A stretch of 64,000 nucleotides of DNA from Phytohabitans houttuyneae (GTDB taxonomy: Bacteria; Actinomycetota; Actinomycetes; Mycobacteriales; Micromonosporaceae), in the NCBI RefSeq assembly GCF_011764425.1, contig NZ_BLPF01000001.1, positions 248,001-312,000 of the forward strand, given 5' to 3'. This document shows, in pieces, positions 30,495-38,753 of this stretch. The notes below the pieces were generated by a model. It worked only from the letters and a program-made list of their open reading frames with translations, was not told the DNA's origin and did no database searches. Numbering within the stretch: the first letter of the stretch is position 1; each line of letters opens with the position of its first letter. The position numbers and the translations under genes were made by a program.

Positions 30495-31067
30495 GTGGTG
30501 GACACGCAGGACACGGCCAGCCGGGCCCGCACGCGGCAGGCGATCATCGATGCCGCGATCGCCGTGCTCGGCAAAAATCTGTCCGCCCCGCTCGGCGAGG
30601 TCGCCACGGCCGCCGAGGTCGGCCGCACGACCCTGCATCGGTACTATCCGGAGCGCTCCGACCTGATCAAAGCGATCAAGGCGGAGAGCGTGCTGCGGCT
30701 CAGGCAGGCCACCGAGCGGGCCCGCCTCGACGAGGGCACCGGCGCGGAGGCGCTGCGCCGCCTCTGCGAGGAGTACTTCGACCTGGGCAACGTGCTCTCC
30801 CTGATCTTCAGCGAGCACCAGTTCCTCACCGAGGCCGACTGGTGCGAGTTCGGCACGTCCGAGGACCTCTTTCGGGTGACCGTCGAGCGCGGCCACCGGG
30901 ACGGCTCGATCGACCCCGAGCTGCCGGTGAGCTGGCTGGAGAGCGTCCTGTGGTCGCAGCTCTACGCGGCCTGGAGCTACGCGGCGGAAAGCGGCGAGTC
31001 CCGCCACCAGGTGCTACGCCTGACCGTGCGCACCCTCGCCGGGGCGATCGCGCCGCGGGAGGCGTGA
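30495..31067 (+). CDS. TetR family transcriptional regulator
   Basis: 190 residues from GTG at 30495 (GTG 30498 is equally possible). TetR N-terminal helix-turn-helix RARTRQAIIDAAIAVL...LGEVATAAEVGRTTLHRYYPERSDLIKAIKAE, then the helical ligand domain ending LRLTVRTLAGAI. It is transcribed away from the ABC exporter and toward the MFS exporter at 31203, which makes both the likely targets. The ligand is unknown. Confidence 0.88.
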   Translation: MVDTQDTASRARTRQAIIDAAIAVLGKNLSAPLGEVATAAEVGRTTLHRYYPERSDLIKAIKAESVLRLRQATERARLDEGTGAEALRRLCEEYFDLGNVLSLIFSEHQFLTEADWCEFGTSEDLFRVTVERGHRDGSIDPELPVSWLESVLWSQLYAAWSYAAESGESRHQVLRLTVRTLAGAIAPREA

Positions 31068-31202
31068 TACCCGCGCACGTGAGCCAGGACACGCGTCGAG
31101 GGGTTCCCGGGCGGATAACCCGGTGGACCGTGTGATCATGTGCACGGAATATGACGGGGGACGACGGCCACCAGGACCGGCCGCCGGGATCTGGGAGGTC
31201 AT

Positions 31203-32789
31203 GTGACCAGTCAAGCCGCCGCGGCACCCGACAAGCTCGACGGGACCGTCCTCAAGATTGCCGGCGTCGTCGTGCTCGGCGCGATCATGTCGATCCTTGA
31301 CATCACGGTCGTGAGCGTGGCGCTGCCGACGTTCCAGAGCGAGTTCGGCGCGACGTACGCCGAGGTCGCCTGGACCATGACCGGCTACACGCTCGCGCTG
31401 GCCACGGTGATCCCGCTCAGCGGCTGGGCGGCCGACCGGTTCGGCACCAAGCGGCTGTACATGCTGGCGATCCTGCTCTTCACGCTCGGCTCCGTGCTCT
31501 GCGCCACCGCCGACTCGATCGGGCAGCTGATCGCGTACCGGGTCCTGCAGGGCCTCGGCGGCGGCATGCTGATGCCGCTCGGCATGACGATCATGACGCG
31601 CGCGGCCGGGCCGGCGCGGATCGGCCGGCTGATGGCCGTCCTGGGCATCCCGATGCTGCTCGGCCCGATCGGCGGCCCCATCCTGGGCGGCTGGCTGATC
31701 GACTCGGCGAGCTGGCACTGGATCTTCCTGATCAACCTCCCGATCGGCGTGATCGCCCTCGTGTACGCGTTCTTCGCCCTCCCGAAGGACGCCGCCGAGC
31801 CGTCCGAGTCGTTCGACTTCATCGGCATGCTGATGCTGTCGCCCGGCCTCGCCCTCTTCCTGTACGGCGTCTCGTCCCTGCCCGAGACCGGCACGATCAC
31901 CGCCACGAAGGTCTGGACCACGATGCTGGCCGGCGCCATCCTGGTGATCACCTTCGTGCTCTACTCGTTCCGGCCGCGCCACCCGCTGCTCGACCTGCGC
32001 CTGTTCCGCAACCGCAGCCTGACGGTCGCGTCGGTCTCCCTGTTCGTGTTCATCATCGCGTTCATGGGCGCCGGCCTGCTGTTCCCGAGCTACTTCCTGC
32101 AGGTGCGCGGCGAGTCCACGCTCCACGCCGGCCTGCTGATGGCGCCGCAGGGCATCGGCGCGATGCTCACGATGCCGATCGCGGGCACGCTGGCCGACAA
32201 GATCCCGGTCGGCCGCACGGTGCCGTTCGCGATGGCGCTGATCGCCGCCGGCTTCTTCACGTTCACCCAGGTCGGCACCGACACGTCGTACCTGCTGCTG
32301 TGCGGCTCGCTGTTCGTCATGGGCCTCGGCATGGGCGGCACGATGATGCCGATCATGACCTCGGCGCTGCGCACGCTGACCCCGCAGGACACCGCCCGCG
32401 GCTCCACCCTGGTCAACATCCTCCAGCAGATCGGCAGCTCCGTCGGCGCCGCCACCATGTCGGTGATCCTCACCAGCCAGCTGAACGGCTCGCCCGTGAT
32501 CCCCGGCCTGACCGACCCGCAGACCGGCGAGCCGGTCACCGAGGCCGGCGCCGCCATCGCCAACAACCACGGCGCCGGCATCCCGCTGCCCCCGGAGGTC
32601 TTCGCGCGCGGCCTGGCCTTCGTGGCCGACTCGTTCGCCACGACCTTCTGGGTCGGCTTCGTGCTGGTGCTGCTGACCTTCATCCCGATCGCGTTCCTCC
32701 CGCGCAAGCGCGAGGTCTCGCGCCAGGGTGGCGCCGCCACCGAGCTCGGCGGCGACAAGCCGGCACCCGCGGCCACGATGGTCCACTGA
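31203..32789 (+). CDS. MFS drug exporter, DHA2 (EmrB/QacA, 14-helix) family
   Basis: 528 residues from GTG at 31203 behind GGGAGG at 31193-31198. DHA2 signatures: motif A-like WAADRFGTKRLYMLAILLFTLGSVLCATA, motif C GIPMLLGPIGGPILGGWLIDSASWHWIFLINLPIG. Fourteen predicted membrane segments. An imperfect dyad CCGTG...CACGG surrounding TGATCA lies at 31128-31147 upstream. It should expel hydrophobic or cationic drugs using the proton gradient, probably under the adjacent TetR. A strong intrinsic terminator follows at 32801-32831. Confidence 0.9.
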   Translation: MTSQAAAAPDKLDGTVLKIAGVVVLGAIMSILDITVVSVALPTFQSEFGATYAEVAWTMTGYTLALATVIPLSGWAADRFGTKRLYMLAILLFTLGSVLCATADSIGQLIAYRVLQGLGGGMLMPLGMTIMTRAAGPARIGRLMAVLGIPMLLGPIGGPILGGWLIDSASWHWIFLINLPIGVIALVYAFFALPKDAAEPSESFDFIGMLMLSPGLALFLYGVSSLPETGTITATKVWTTMLAGAILVITFVLYSFRPRHPLLDLRLFRNRSLTVASVSLFVFIIAFMGAGLLFPSYFLQVRGESTLHAGLLMAPQGIGAMLTMPIAGTLADKIPVGRTVPFAMALIAAGFFTFTQVGTDTSYLLLCGSLFVMGLGMGGTMMPIMTSALRTLTPQDTARGSTLVNILQQIGSSVGAATMSVILTSQLNGSPVIPGLTDPQTGEPVTEAGAAIANNHGAGIPLPPEVFARGLAFVADSFATTFWVGFVLVLLTFIPIAFLPRKREVSRQGGAATELGGDKPAPAATMVH

Positions 32790-32800
32790 GGACCGACGGG

Positions 32801-32831
32801 AAGGGGGGTGCGCGTCACGCGCACCCCCCTT
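32801..32831 (+). terminator. Intrinsic terminator after the MFS exporter
   Basis: AAGGGGGGTGCGCG and CGCGCACCCCCCTT form a perfect 14-base-pair stem with a 3-base loop, followed by CTTC. It lies 12 bases after the MFS stop codon and just before the MDMPI-like gene. Confidence 0.85.
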
Positions 32832-32932
32832 CTTCATGTCGCACGCCCGGCGAGCCCGGCCCGCACCTGTATCCACCGCCGGCGCGGCCGCCCCGGATCG
32901 ACACGGCCGGCGGAAGACAAGAAAATCACCGC

Positions 32933-33574
32933 ATGACAGGTACCCGGGACGACTTCATCGCCACCGCCCGCGCGGTCGCGCCGCTCTTCCGCGACCCGGC
33001 GGTGGCCGCCGCGTGGGACGGGCCGAGCGCGCTCGCCGAGTTCAGCGTCGGCGGCCTGGCCGGACATCTCGCGTACCAGGTGCTGGCCCTGCCCGGCGTG
33101 CTGGCCGCGCCCGAGCCGACCGAGCCGGTGATCAGCCTGGCGGAGCACTACGGCCGGGTGGCCTGGATCGGCGCCGACCTGGACGCCGAGATCAACGTGC
33201 GCATCCGGCAGGGCGGCGACGCGATCGGCGCGGAGGGGGCGCACGCGCTCGCGGAGCGGTACGACGCGGCCGTCGACGACCTCGCCGCCGGCCTGCCCGC
33301 CGCCGCACCCGACCGCAACGCCCGCATCTCGCTGTGGGGACCGTGGTCGATGCGCCTTGACGACCTGCTGGTGACCCGCATGATGGAGCTCGCCGTGCAC
33401 GCGGACGACCTGGCGGTCAGCGTGGGCGTCGAGACCCCGCCGTTCCCGCCGACCGCGGTCGAGACCGTGGTCGACCTGCTGTCCCGCCTGGCCGTCCGCC
33501 GGCACGGTCCGACCGCCGTGCTGCGCGCGCTCAGCCGCGCCGAACGCGCCCCCGACACCATCACGGCGTTCTGA
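32933..33574 (+). CDS. Maleylpyruvate isomerase N-terminal (MDMPI/DinB-like) domain protein
   Basis: 213 residues from ATG at 32933. Four-helix DinB-like bundle typical of the mycothiol-dependent maleylpyruvate isomerase N-terminal family: the N-terminus has GGLAGHLAYQVLALPG and the metal-site histidines are likely H (GHLA), E (TRMMELAVHADDLA) and H (AVHADD). Members may use mycothiol, the actinobacterial thiol, or act as metal enzymes of unknown substrate. The C-terminus (RAERAPDTITAF) is also conventional. It stands alone, downstream of a terminator and convergent with the response regulator. Confidence 0.75.
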   Translation: MTGTRDDFIATARAVAPLFRDPAVAAAWDGPSALAEFSVGGLAGHLAYQVLALPGVLAAPEPTEPVISLAEHYGRVAWIGADLDAEINVRIRQGGDAIGAEGAHALAERYDAAVDDLAAGLPAAAPDRNARISLWGPWSMRLDDLLVTRMMELAVHADDLAVSVGVETPPFPPTAVETVVDLLSRLAVRRHGPTAVLRALSRAERAPDTITAF

Positions 33575-33642
33575 CCCGTCTCAGCCGCCCCAGGCGTAGA
33601 CCTCGGACCCACGTCGGCGTCGCCATGCCGGCTCCCGCTCCC

Positions 33643-34314
33643 CTAGGCGGGCGCCGTACCCGGGCGGACGAGTCCCGTCTCGTACGCGAACACCGCCGCC
33701 TGCACGCGGTCGCGCAGGCCGAGCTTCGTGAGGATCGCGGAGACGTGGGTCTTCACGGTGGCCTGGGTGAGAAAGAGGCGCTCGCCAATCTCGGCGTTGG
33801 TCAGCGCGCGGGCCACCAGCGTCAGCACCTCCACCTCACGGGCGGTCAGCACGTCGAGCCGCGCGGACTGGGACGGCCCGGCCGGCAGCCCGGCGGCGAA
33901 GCGGTCCAGCAGGCGGCGGGTGACCGTAGGCGCGAGCAGCGCCTCGCCGCGGGCCACCACGCGTACGGCGTCGGCCAGCTCAGCCGGCCGGATGTCCTTG
34001 AGCAGGAAGCCGCTCGCCCCGGCCCGCAGCGCCGCGAAGACCGGCTCGTCCAGGTCGAACGTGGTCAGCATCACCACCCGCGCGCGGCTGCCGGACTCGA
34101 CGATCCGCCGGGTCGCCTCGATGCCGTCGAGGCGGGGCATGCGCACGTCCATCAGCACGACGTCCGGGTCGGTGGTGGCGGCCAACTCGACCGCCTCCTG
34201 CCCGTCGGCCGCCTCGCCGACGACCTCGATGTCCTCGCGGGACTCCAGGATCATCGTGAACCCGGCCCGTACCAGCTCCTGGTCGTCGGCGAGCAGCACC
34301 CGGACCGTGGTCAT
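33643..34314 (-). CDS. NarL/LuxR family two-component response regulator
   Basis: 223 residues from ATG at 34314, whose start overlaps the kinase stop by four bases. Receiver domain 1-120 with acidic pair DD (10-11), phosphoacceptor D in VVLMDVRMP, T in VVMLTTFD and K in GFLLKD. C-terminal LuxR helix-turn-helix LTAREVEVLTLVARALTNAEIGERLFLTQATVKTHVSAILTKLGLRDR. It is the output of the kinase encoded just upstream. The gene regulated may be the divergent DUF6069-like protein, by position. Confidence 0.93.
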   Translation of the reverse strand: MTTVRVLLADDQELVRAGFTMILESREDIEVVGEAADGQEAVELAATTDPDVVLMDVRMPRLDGIEATRRIVESGSRARVVMLTTFDLDEPVFAALRAGASGFLLKDIRPAELADAVRVVARGEALLAPTVTRRLLDRFAAGLPAGPSQSARLDVLTAREVEVLTLVARALTNAEIGERLFLTQATVKTHVSAILTKLGLRDRVQAAVFAYETGLVRPGTAPA

Positions 34315-35396
34315 CGCACCTCCAGCGGCAGCCGCGCGGACACCCGGAACCCGCCGGCCGGCAGCGGACCCGCCTCCAGCGTGCCGCCCACGAGCCGGGC
34401 CCGCTCGCGCATCCCGATCAGGCCGGCTCCCCCGCCGCCCGCCGGGGCGGCGCTGCCGTCGTCCGTGACCTCGACCAGCAGCGCGCCGTCGGTCCAGCGC
34501 AGGTCGACGTCGGCGCGGGTGGCACGGGCGTGGCGGAGGGTGTTGGTGAGGGACTCCTGCACGATGCGGTACGCGGAGAGGCTCACGTTCGCCGGTACGT
34601 CCCGCGCCGCACCGTCCCGGTTGACAGCGACCGCGAGCCCGGCCGAGCCGAGCGCGGAGGCGAGCGCGTCCACCTGGTCGAGGCCGGGCTGGGGGCCGCG
34701 CGGGTCGGGTTCGCCGGCGCGCATGGTCTCCAGCATCGCGCGCAGCTCGGCGAGTGCGGCGCGGCCGTGCTCCTGGATCGTGTCGAGCGCGGCCCGCGCC
34801 TTCTCGGGGCGCGCGTCGAACACGTCGGCGGCGGCACCGGCCTGCACGACCATCAGCGACACGGTGTGCGCGACCACGTCGTGCAGCTCGCGGGCGAGGC
34901 GGGCGCGCTCGTCGGCGACGATGCGGCGGCGCTCCTCGGCGCGCCGGGCCGCCCGGATCCGGGCCAGCTCGCCCCAGCTCCAGCCGAGCAGGGTGGCGAA
35001 GAGCGCGATGACGAAGTTCTGCCAGCCGCCGGTGACCAGCTCGATCGGGGTCAACGCGACGAGCGCGCCGAGCAGCCAGGCCGACTCGCGGGGCGGGCGG
35101 AGGCGGGACACGTACGTCAGCGGGGCGGCGATCAGCCCCAGCCAGCCGAAGTCGGGTGCGGCTGCCTCGAACCCGGCGCCGGCCAGCAACGCCACCGCGA
35201 TCGCCAGCCCGATGTGGCGGCGCATGAGGGACAGCGACGCGCCCTGAGCGACGGCACAGGCGACGGCAACAGCCGCGGCCGTGCTTCCAGGCCCGTCGGG
35301 GGCGGTCAGCACCCACGTGGCGAGGCCGGCGGCGAGCACGGCGCCGAGGATCCCGTCGAAGAGGGCTGGCCGGCAGCGGATTGCGTTCATGACCAT
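34311..35396 (-). CDS. Sensor histidine kinase (HisKA_3 type)
   Basis: About 361 residues from ATG at 35396; ATG at 35390 also fits. Hydrophobic N-terminal half with four or five membrane segments (LFDGILGAVLAAGLATWVLTAP..., IGLAIAVALLAGAGF), no extracellular sensor of size, then the HisKA_3 dimerisation helix with phosphoacceptor H in RLARELHDVVAHTVSLMVVQAG and a HATPase domain (SAYRIVQESLTNTLRHARAT...GGGGAGLIGMRERA). Such intramembrane-sensing kinases often respond to envelope stress or antibiotics. Paired with the LuxR regulator downstream. Confidence 0.92.
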   Translation of the reverse strand: MVMNAIRCRPALFDGILGAVLAAGLATWVLTAPDGPGSTAAAVAVACAVAQGASLSLMRRHIGLAIAVALLAGAGFEAAAPDFGWLGLIAAPLTYVSRLRPPRESAWLLGALVALTPIELVTGGWQNFVIALFATLLGWSWGELARIRAARRAEERRRIVADERARLARELHDVVAHTVSLMVVQAGAAADVFDARPEKARAALDTIQEHGRAALAELRAMLETMRAGEPDPRGPQPGLDQVDALASALGSAGLAVAVNRDGAARDVPANVSLSAYRIVQESLTNTLRHARATRADVDLRWTDGALLVEVTDDGSAAPAGGGGAGLIGMRERARLVGGTLEAGPLPAGGFRVSARLPLEVR

Positions 35397-35563
35397 CACG
35401 GTATGCGGCGGGACGCCGCGGTCCATCGGGCTCGGGACCGACCGCGCGGCGCGCGCGCCTCCGTCTCGGGACGGAGGGGCGATCCGGTCCGGCGGGCGAT
35501 CCGGGACGAGGACCGCGCGGCGGATCGTGGGCAACCTCGGATCACTACAGGAGGTACCCCGAA

Positions 35564-35968
35564 ATGACCGCGACTCTGCACACGAAGGCTCGGCCCGTCG
35601 CCCGTACCCGTGCGGCTTGGATCGTGGCGGCGACGGCCGTGACCAGCGCGATCTGGGCGGCCGCCCGCGGCCTCGGCGCCGATCTGACCGCGAACGACAC
35701 GGCGGTGACCCTGCCCGCGGTGATCGCCACGACGGTCCTGGTCGGGCTGGCGGCGTGGGCGCTGCTCGCGATCCTGGAACGCGCCACGCGCCGCGCCGCC
35801 ACCGCCTGGACCTGCGTGGCGGTGGCGGTGCTGCTGCTCTCGCTGGCCGGTCCGGTGGGCGGCGCGGCGACCGGCGGCGGGAAGGCCGCGCTGGCCGCGA
35901 TGCACCTGGCCGCCGCGGCCGTGCTGATCCCCGGCCTGCGCCGGACTACGCGCCGCTCACAGGGATGA
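35564..35968 (+). CDS. DUF6069-like small membrane protein
   Basis: 134 residues from ATG at 35564, behind a good AGGAGG at 35549-35554. Four hydrophobic helices (AWIVAATAVTSAIWAAARGLGA, VTLPAVIATTVLVGLAAWALLAIL, WTCVAVAVLLLSLAGP, AALAAMHLAAAAVLIPGL). It resembles the DUF6069 family, which has no assigned function. It is divergent from the two-component system with about 170 bases between and may be its target. It ends convergent with the ene-reductase, overlapping its 3' end by 12 bases. Confidence 0.7.
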   Translation: MTATLHTKARPVARTRAAWIVAATAVTSAIWAAARGLGADLTANDTAVTLPAVIATTVLVGLAAWALLAILERATRRAATAWTCVAVAVLLLSLAGPVGGAATGGGKAALAAMHLAAAAVLIPGLRRTTRRSQG

Positions 35969-37024
35969 GTAGTCGGTGTATCCGGTGTCGGTCCGCACGT
36001 ACTGGAGGTACTCCGCGCGCACCGGGTTGAGCGGCGCGCCGGTGCGCAGGCGGGCCACCAGGTCCGGGTTCGCGGCGAACGCGCGGCCCAGCGCCACGAG
36101 GTCGGCGCCCGCCGCGAGCAGCCGCTCGCCCGCCGCCGCGCCGCCGTCCGCGGGCAGCGGGCCGGGCCACGGCAGCGCCGGGTTGGCCACGAGCGTGCCG
36201 GCCCAGTGCTTGCGCAGGTACTGGAACGTCGGCTGGTCGGGGTCGGCGAAGACGACGTGGAGGTACGCCAGGCCGGCGCCGGCGAGCGCGTCCACCAGCG
36301 CGGCGTAGATGTCGTCGGTGTCGCCCTCGACGATGCCGTTGACCGTGTTGCCGGGTGAGACGCGCAGGCCCACCCGCTCCGGCCCGACCGCCGCGGCGAC
36401 CGCCTCGACGGTCTCGACGACCGCGCGGATCCGGTGCGCAGCCGGCCCGCCGTAGCGGTCGCCGCGCCGGTTGGTGTTGCCGGCCAGGAACTGGTGCAGC
36501 AGGTACCCGTTCGCGGCGTGCACCTCCACGCCCGCGAAGCCGGCCGCGACCGCGTTGCGCGCCGCGGTCGCGAAGTCGTCCACAGTGGAGCGTATGTCGG
36601 CCGCGGTCATCTCGCGCGGCGTCACGGCCGGCTTCTCCCCGCCCGGCGTGACGAGGGGCACCGGCAGCGGCACCGGCGAGGGTGCGAGCGGCACGAGGCC
36701 GCTGGTCTCCGGGTGCCCGATCCGGCCGCCGTGCTGAAGCTGCAGGAACATCCGGCCATGGCCCACCGCGCCGGTCACCCGCCGCCAGCCGGCCACCTGC
36801 GCCTCGTCGTGGATGCCGGGGATGTGTGGGTACGTGGCGCCGACCGCGTTGGGCGTCGTGGCCTCGGCGACGATGAGGCCGGCCGTGGCACGCTGCGCGT
36901 AGTACGTGGCCATGCTCACCCCCGGCACCCCGTCGGCACCGGCGCGGTTACGCGTCATCGGGGCCATGACCAGGCGGTTAGGCAGCGTCAACGGGCCGAG
37001 TTCGTAAGGCGTGAAGAGGCTCAT
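35957..37024 (-). CDS. Old yellow enzyme family alkene reductase
   Basis: 355 residues from ATG at 37024, the start that begins MSLFTPYELGPLTLPNRLVMAPMTR. FMN-dependent TIM barrel: Q in MFLQLQHGGRIGHPE, the H-A-A-N active-site pair in VEVHAANGYLLHQFLAGNTNRR, and G-R-A-F-phosphate loop ADLVALGRAFAANPDLV. Reduces activated C=C bonds of enones or nitro compounds with NAD(P)H. It is divergent from a MerR gene with a perfect dyad between them, so reductase expression probably responds to an electrophile sensed by that regulator. Confidence 0.9.
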   Translation of the reverse strand: MSLFTPYELGPLTLPNRLVMAPMTRNRAGADGVPGVSMATYYAQRATAGLIVAEATTPNAVGATYPHIPGIHDEAQVAGWRRVTGAVGHGRMFLQLQHGGRIGHPETSGLVPLAPSPVPLPVPLVTPGGEKPAVTPREMTAADIRSTVDDFATAARNAVAAGFAGVEVHAANGYLLHQFLAGNTNRRGDRYGGPAAHRIRAVVETVEAVAAAVGPERVGLRVSPGNTVNGIVEGDTDDIYAALVDALAGAGLAYLHVVFADPDQPTFQYLRKHWAGTLVANPALPWPGPLPADGGAAAGERLLAAGADLVALGRAFAANPDLVARLRTGAPLNPVRAEYLQYVRTDTGYTDYSSL

Positions 37025-37039
37025 GGGCGGTACGGTAAA

Positions 37040-37059
37040 ACTTGACATCAGTGTCAAGT
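37040..37059. promoter_or_regulatory. MerR-type operator dyad between OYE and MerR genes
   Basis: ACTTGACA-tcag-TGTCAAGT, perfect 8-base arms, 16 bases in front of the OYE start codon and 17 bases before the MerR start. MerR regulators bind such dyads in promoter spacers of 19-20 bases; TTGACA inside the arm can double as the -35 box. Confidence 0.7.
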
Positions 37060-37075
37060 ACAAGAGGTGTTTTCG

Positions 37076-37435
37076 ATGCGGATCGGCGAGCTGGCGCGGC
37101 GCACCGGGGTGAGCACCCGTTCCCTGCGCTACTACGAGGAGCAGGGCCTGCTGTTACCGGAGCGCACGGTGGGCGGCCAGCGCGAGTACCCGGACACCGC
37201 CGTCGACCGGGTGATCCGCATCCAGGAGCTCTACGCCGCCGGCGTGCCCAGCCGGAGGATCGGGCGCTTCCTCACCTGCATGCGCGACGTCGACGGCGGC
37301 CCCAACGAGATCGCCGACGGCAAGCTCGTGGCGGAGCTCACCGCCGAACGCGACCGCATCGACCGGCTGATGGCCGATCTGGCCCGCTCCCGCGAGGTCC
37401 TCAACGACGTCATCCAGACCGCCGCGGGCCGCTAG
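37076..37435 (+). CDS. MerR family regulator of the ene-reductase
   Basis: 119 residues from ATG at 37076, preferred over GTG 37067 because the protein then starts MRIGELARRTGVSTRSLRYYEEQGLL, the normal MerR opening. Helix-turn-helix at 1-70 and a short dimerisation coiled coil (DRIDRLMADLARSREVL). A single cysteine is in FLTCMRD; no metal-binding Cys pair is visible, so it is not an obvious metal sensor. It probably controls the divergent old yellow enzyme through the dyad at 37040-37059. Confidence 0.85.
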   Translation: MRIGELARRTGVSTRSLRYYEEQGLLLPERTVGGQREYPDTAVDRVIRIQELYAAGVPSRRIGRFLTCMRDVDGGPNEIADGKLVAELTAERDRIDRLMADLARSREVLNDVIQTAAGR

Positions 37436-37961
37436 CGGTCGCCGGTCGCCCCTCGCGCCGCACAATCGTGGCCGGCTTCGTCCGCGTGATCGTGCCGGCT
37501 TCGTCCGCGCAGGAACAAATCCCCGAGAGGTGGGCTACCGCGATGTCCGCCGTGGTCCGGACCGTTGCTCCCGCGGCCTCGCCCTCCGCGGTCGCCCAGC
37601 TCACCCCGAAGAGCCTGCTCCCGCAGATCCAGGAAAAGTTGGTGCTGCTCGACTTTTCGCAGTCGGGATTGCTTGCCGTGGCGTGGCGTGACCGTCGAGC
37701 AGGTGGCGGCGGTGTGAGCTTCGAGATCTTGGTGAGTTTGCGCGTTATTTCGACGCCAACTTGCCAAGATCTGCCGGAGCGGGCTGCTGGTTTGAGCCGG
37801 ACGACCACGGAGGGTGAGGCGGCAACCGCGGGCACAGCGGCAGCGGAGAGCTAACTCGGGGTCGGACTCAAAGAAGGCTCACCCTGAGCGCGAAAGAACT
37901 CGAAATCAGGCACGCAGCAGGGGCGCGTGTGGCGAAAGCGCCCCCTGAAAGGGTTCGTCGG
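37436..37961. repeat. Dispersed repeat locus C (intergenic)
   Basis: About 520 bases without a gene. A forward core lies at about 37534-37612, with the 30-mer at 37551-37580 identical to 171-200. About 37690-37853 matches 6711-6870 in inverted orientation. Between them a hairpin, GAAAAGT (37633-37639)/ACTTTTC (37652-37658), is visible. The stretch 37861-37905 shares TTCGCG-TCAGGGTGAGCCT-like sequence (inverted) with 101-121 of locus A. The terminator of the epimerase gene lies at the right edge. Confidence 0.7.
37918..37947 (-). terminator. Intrinsic-like terminator of the epimerase/ALDH/FAH operon
   Basis: CAGGGGCGC (37918-37926) pairs with GCGCCCCCTG (37938-37947), with one C bulged, 15 bases after the stop codon of the minus-strand epimerase gene. 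Confidence 0.55.
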
Positions 37962-38753
37962 TTAGGGGGCGTCGTGTCGCCAGCCTAGGAGGCGTTCTGC
38001 CTTGGCGCAGTCGAAGAGGGCGGCGTTGCCGGGCAGCGGCCGGCGCAGCGGGACGTCCGGGTAGTACGTGGCGCACAGCCGCTCGGTTGGAGTGTCCACA
38101 ATGGTCTGTTGCGCCACGATGTAGAAGACCTCGTGCCCGGTGAAGTCGGCGGACAGCGCGTCCAGGCAGGCCCGCGCGGCGGCCGGGCGCAGCACGTAGC
38201 CCCACAGGTCGCGGGTCGCGAAGCCGTCGCGCTCCGGGTCGCCGGGCACGAGACCGACCGGCCGTTCGGTGCGTACGCCGTGCAGGCGCAGGCTCGCGAT
38301 CGACATGTGCGGGTAGCGGCGGGCGATGCTGTCGGCCTGCGCCTCGCCGATCCACTTCGACAGGCTGTACGGGTCCTCGTTGTACGTCGGGTGCCCCTCG
38401 TCCACCGGAAAGTAGTCGAAGCGGGGCCGCCGCGAGTAGCCGCCGCCGATCGCGTTCACGCTCGAGGCGAGGCAGACCCGGTCGATGCCGAGCTCGGCCG
38501 CCACCCGTAGCGCGTTGTAGCTGGCGGTCACGTTGTTGTTGTGCACTTCGTGGTCCGGCCACCGCCCCGGCCCCGGGTACGCGGCCAGGTGCACCAGCGC
38601 CGCGCAGCCCGCGACCGCCTCGGACAGCGCGCCGTACGACGTCACGTCCACGTCCGGCAGGTCGAGCGCCACCACGTCGTGTCCTCGCGACGCGGCCAGC
38701 TCGACGACCGCGCGGCCCACCCGGCCGGCCGCGCCGGTGATCGCCACCTTCAC
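37962..38753 (-). CDS. NAD-dependent epimerase/dehydratase-family sugar (uronate-type) dehydrogenase
   Basis: 263 residues. Extended SDR: ITGAAGRVGR cofactor motif at 5-14, acidic residue in DLPDVDV, SSVNAIGG (active serine region) and the catalytic pair in YSLSKWIGE (YxxxK). The size and the SLRLHGVRTERP / CDALSADFTGHEVFYIVA pattern resemble bacterial uronate dehydrogenases, which oxidise glucuronate or galacturonate to the aldarolactone. Its stop-start overlaps the ALDH gene by four bases, so the two are co-expressed. Other nucleotide-sugar roles remain possible. Confidence 0.75.
   Translation of the reverse strand: MKVAITGAAGRVGRAVVELAASRGHDVVALDLPDVDVTSYGALSEAVAGCAALVHLAAYPGPGRWPDHEVHNNNVTASYNALRVAAELGIDRVCLASSVNAIGGGYSRRPRFDYFPVDEGHPTYNEDPYSLSKWIGEAQADSIARRYPHMSIASLRLHGVRTERPVGLVPGDPERDGFATRDLWGYVLRPAAARACLDALSADFTGHEVFYIVAQQTIVDTPTERLCATYYPDVPLRRPLPGNAALFDCAKAERLLGWRHDAP

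Noticed and set aside
37042-37854. 270-residue plus-strand frame across the MerR gene and repeat locus C
   Set aside because: It overlaps the true MerR gene in another frame and then runs through the repeat. No protein family is recognisable.
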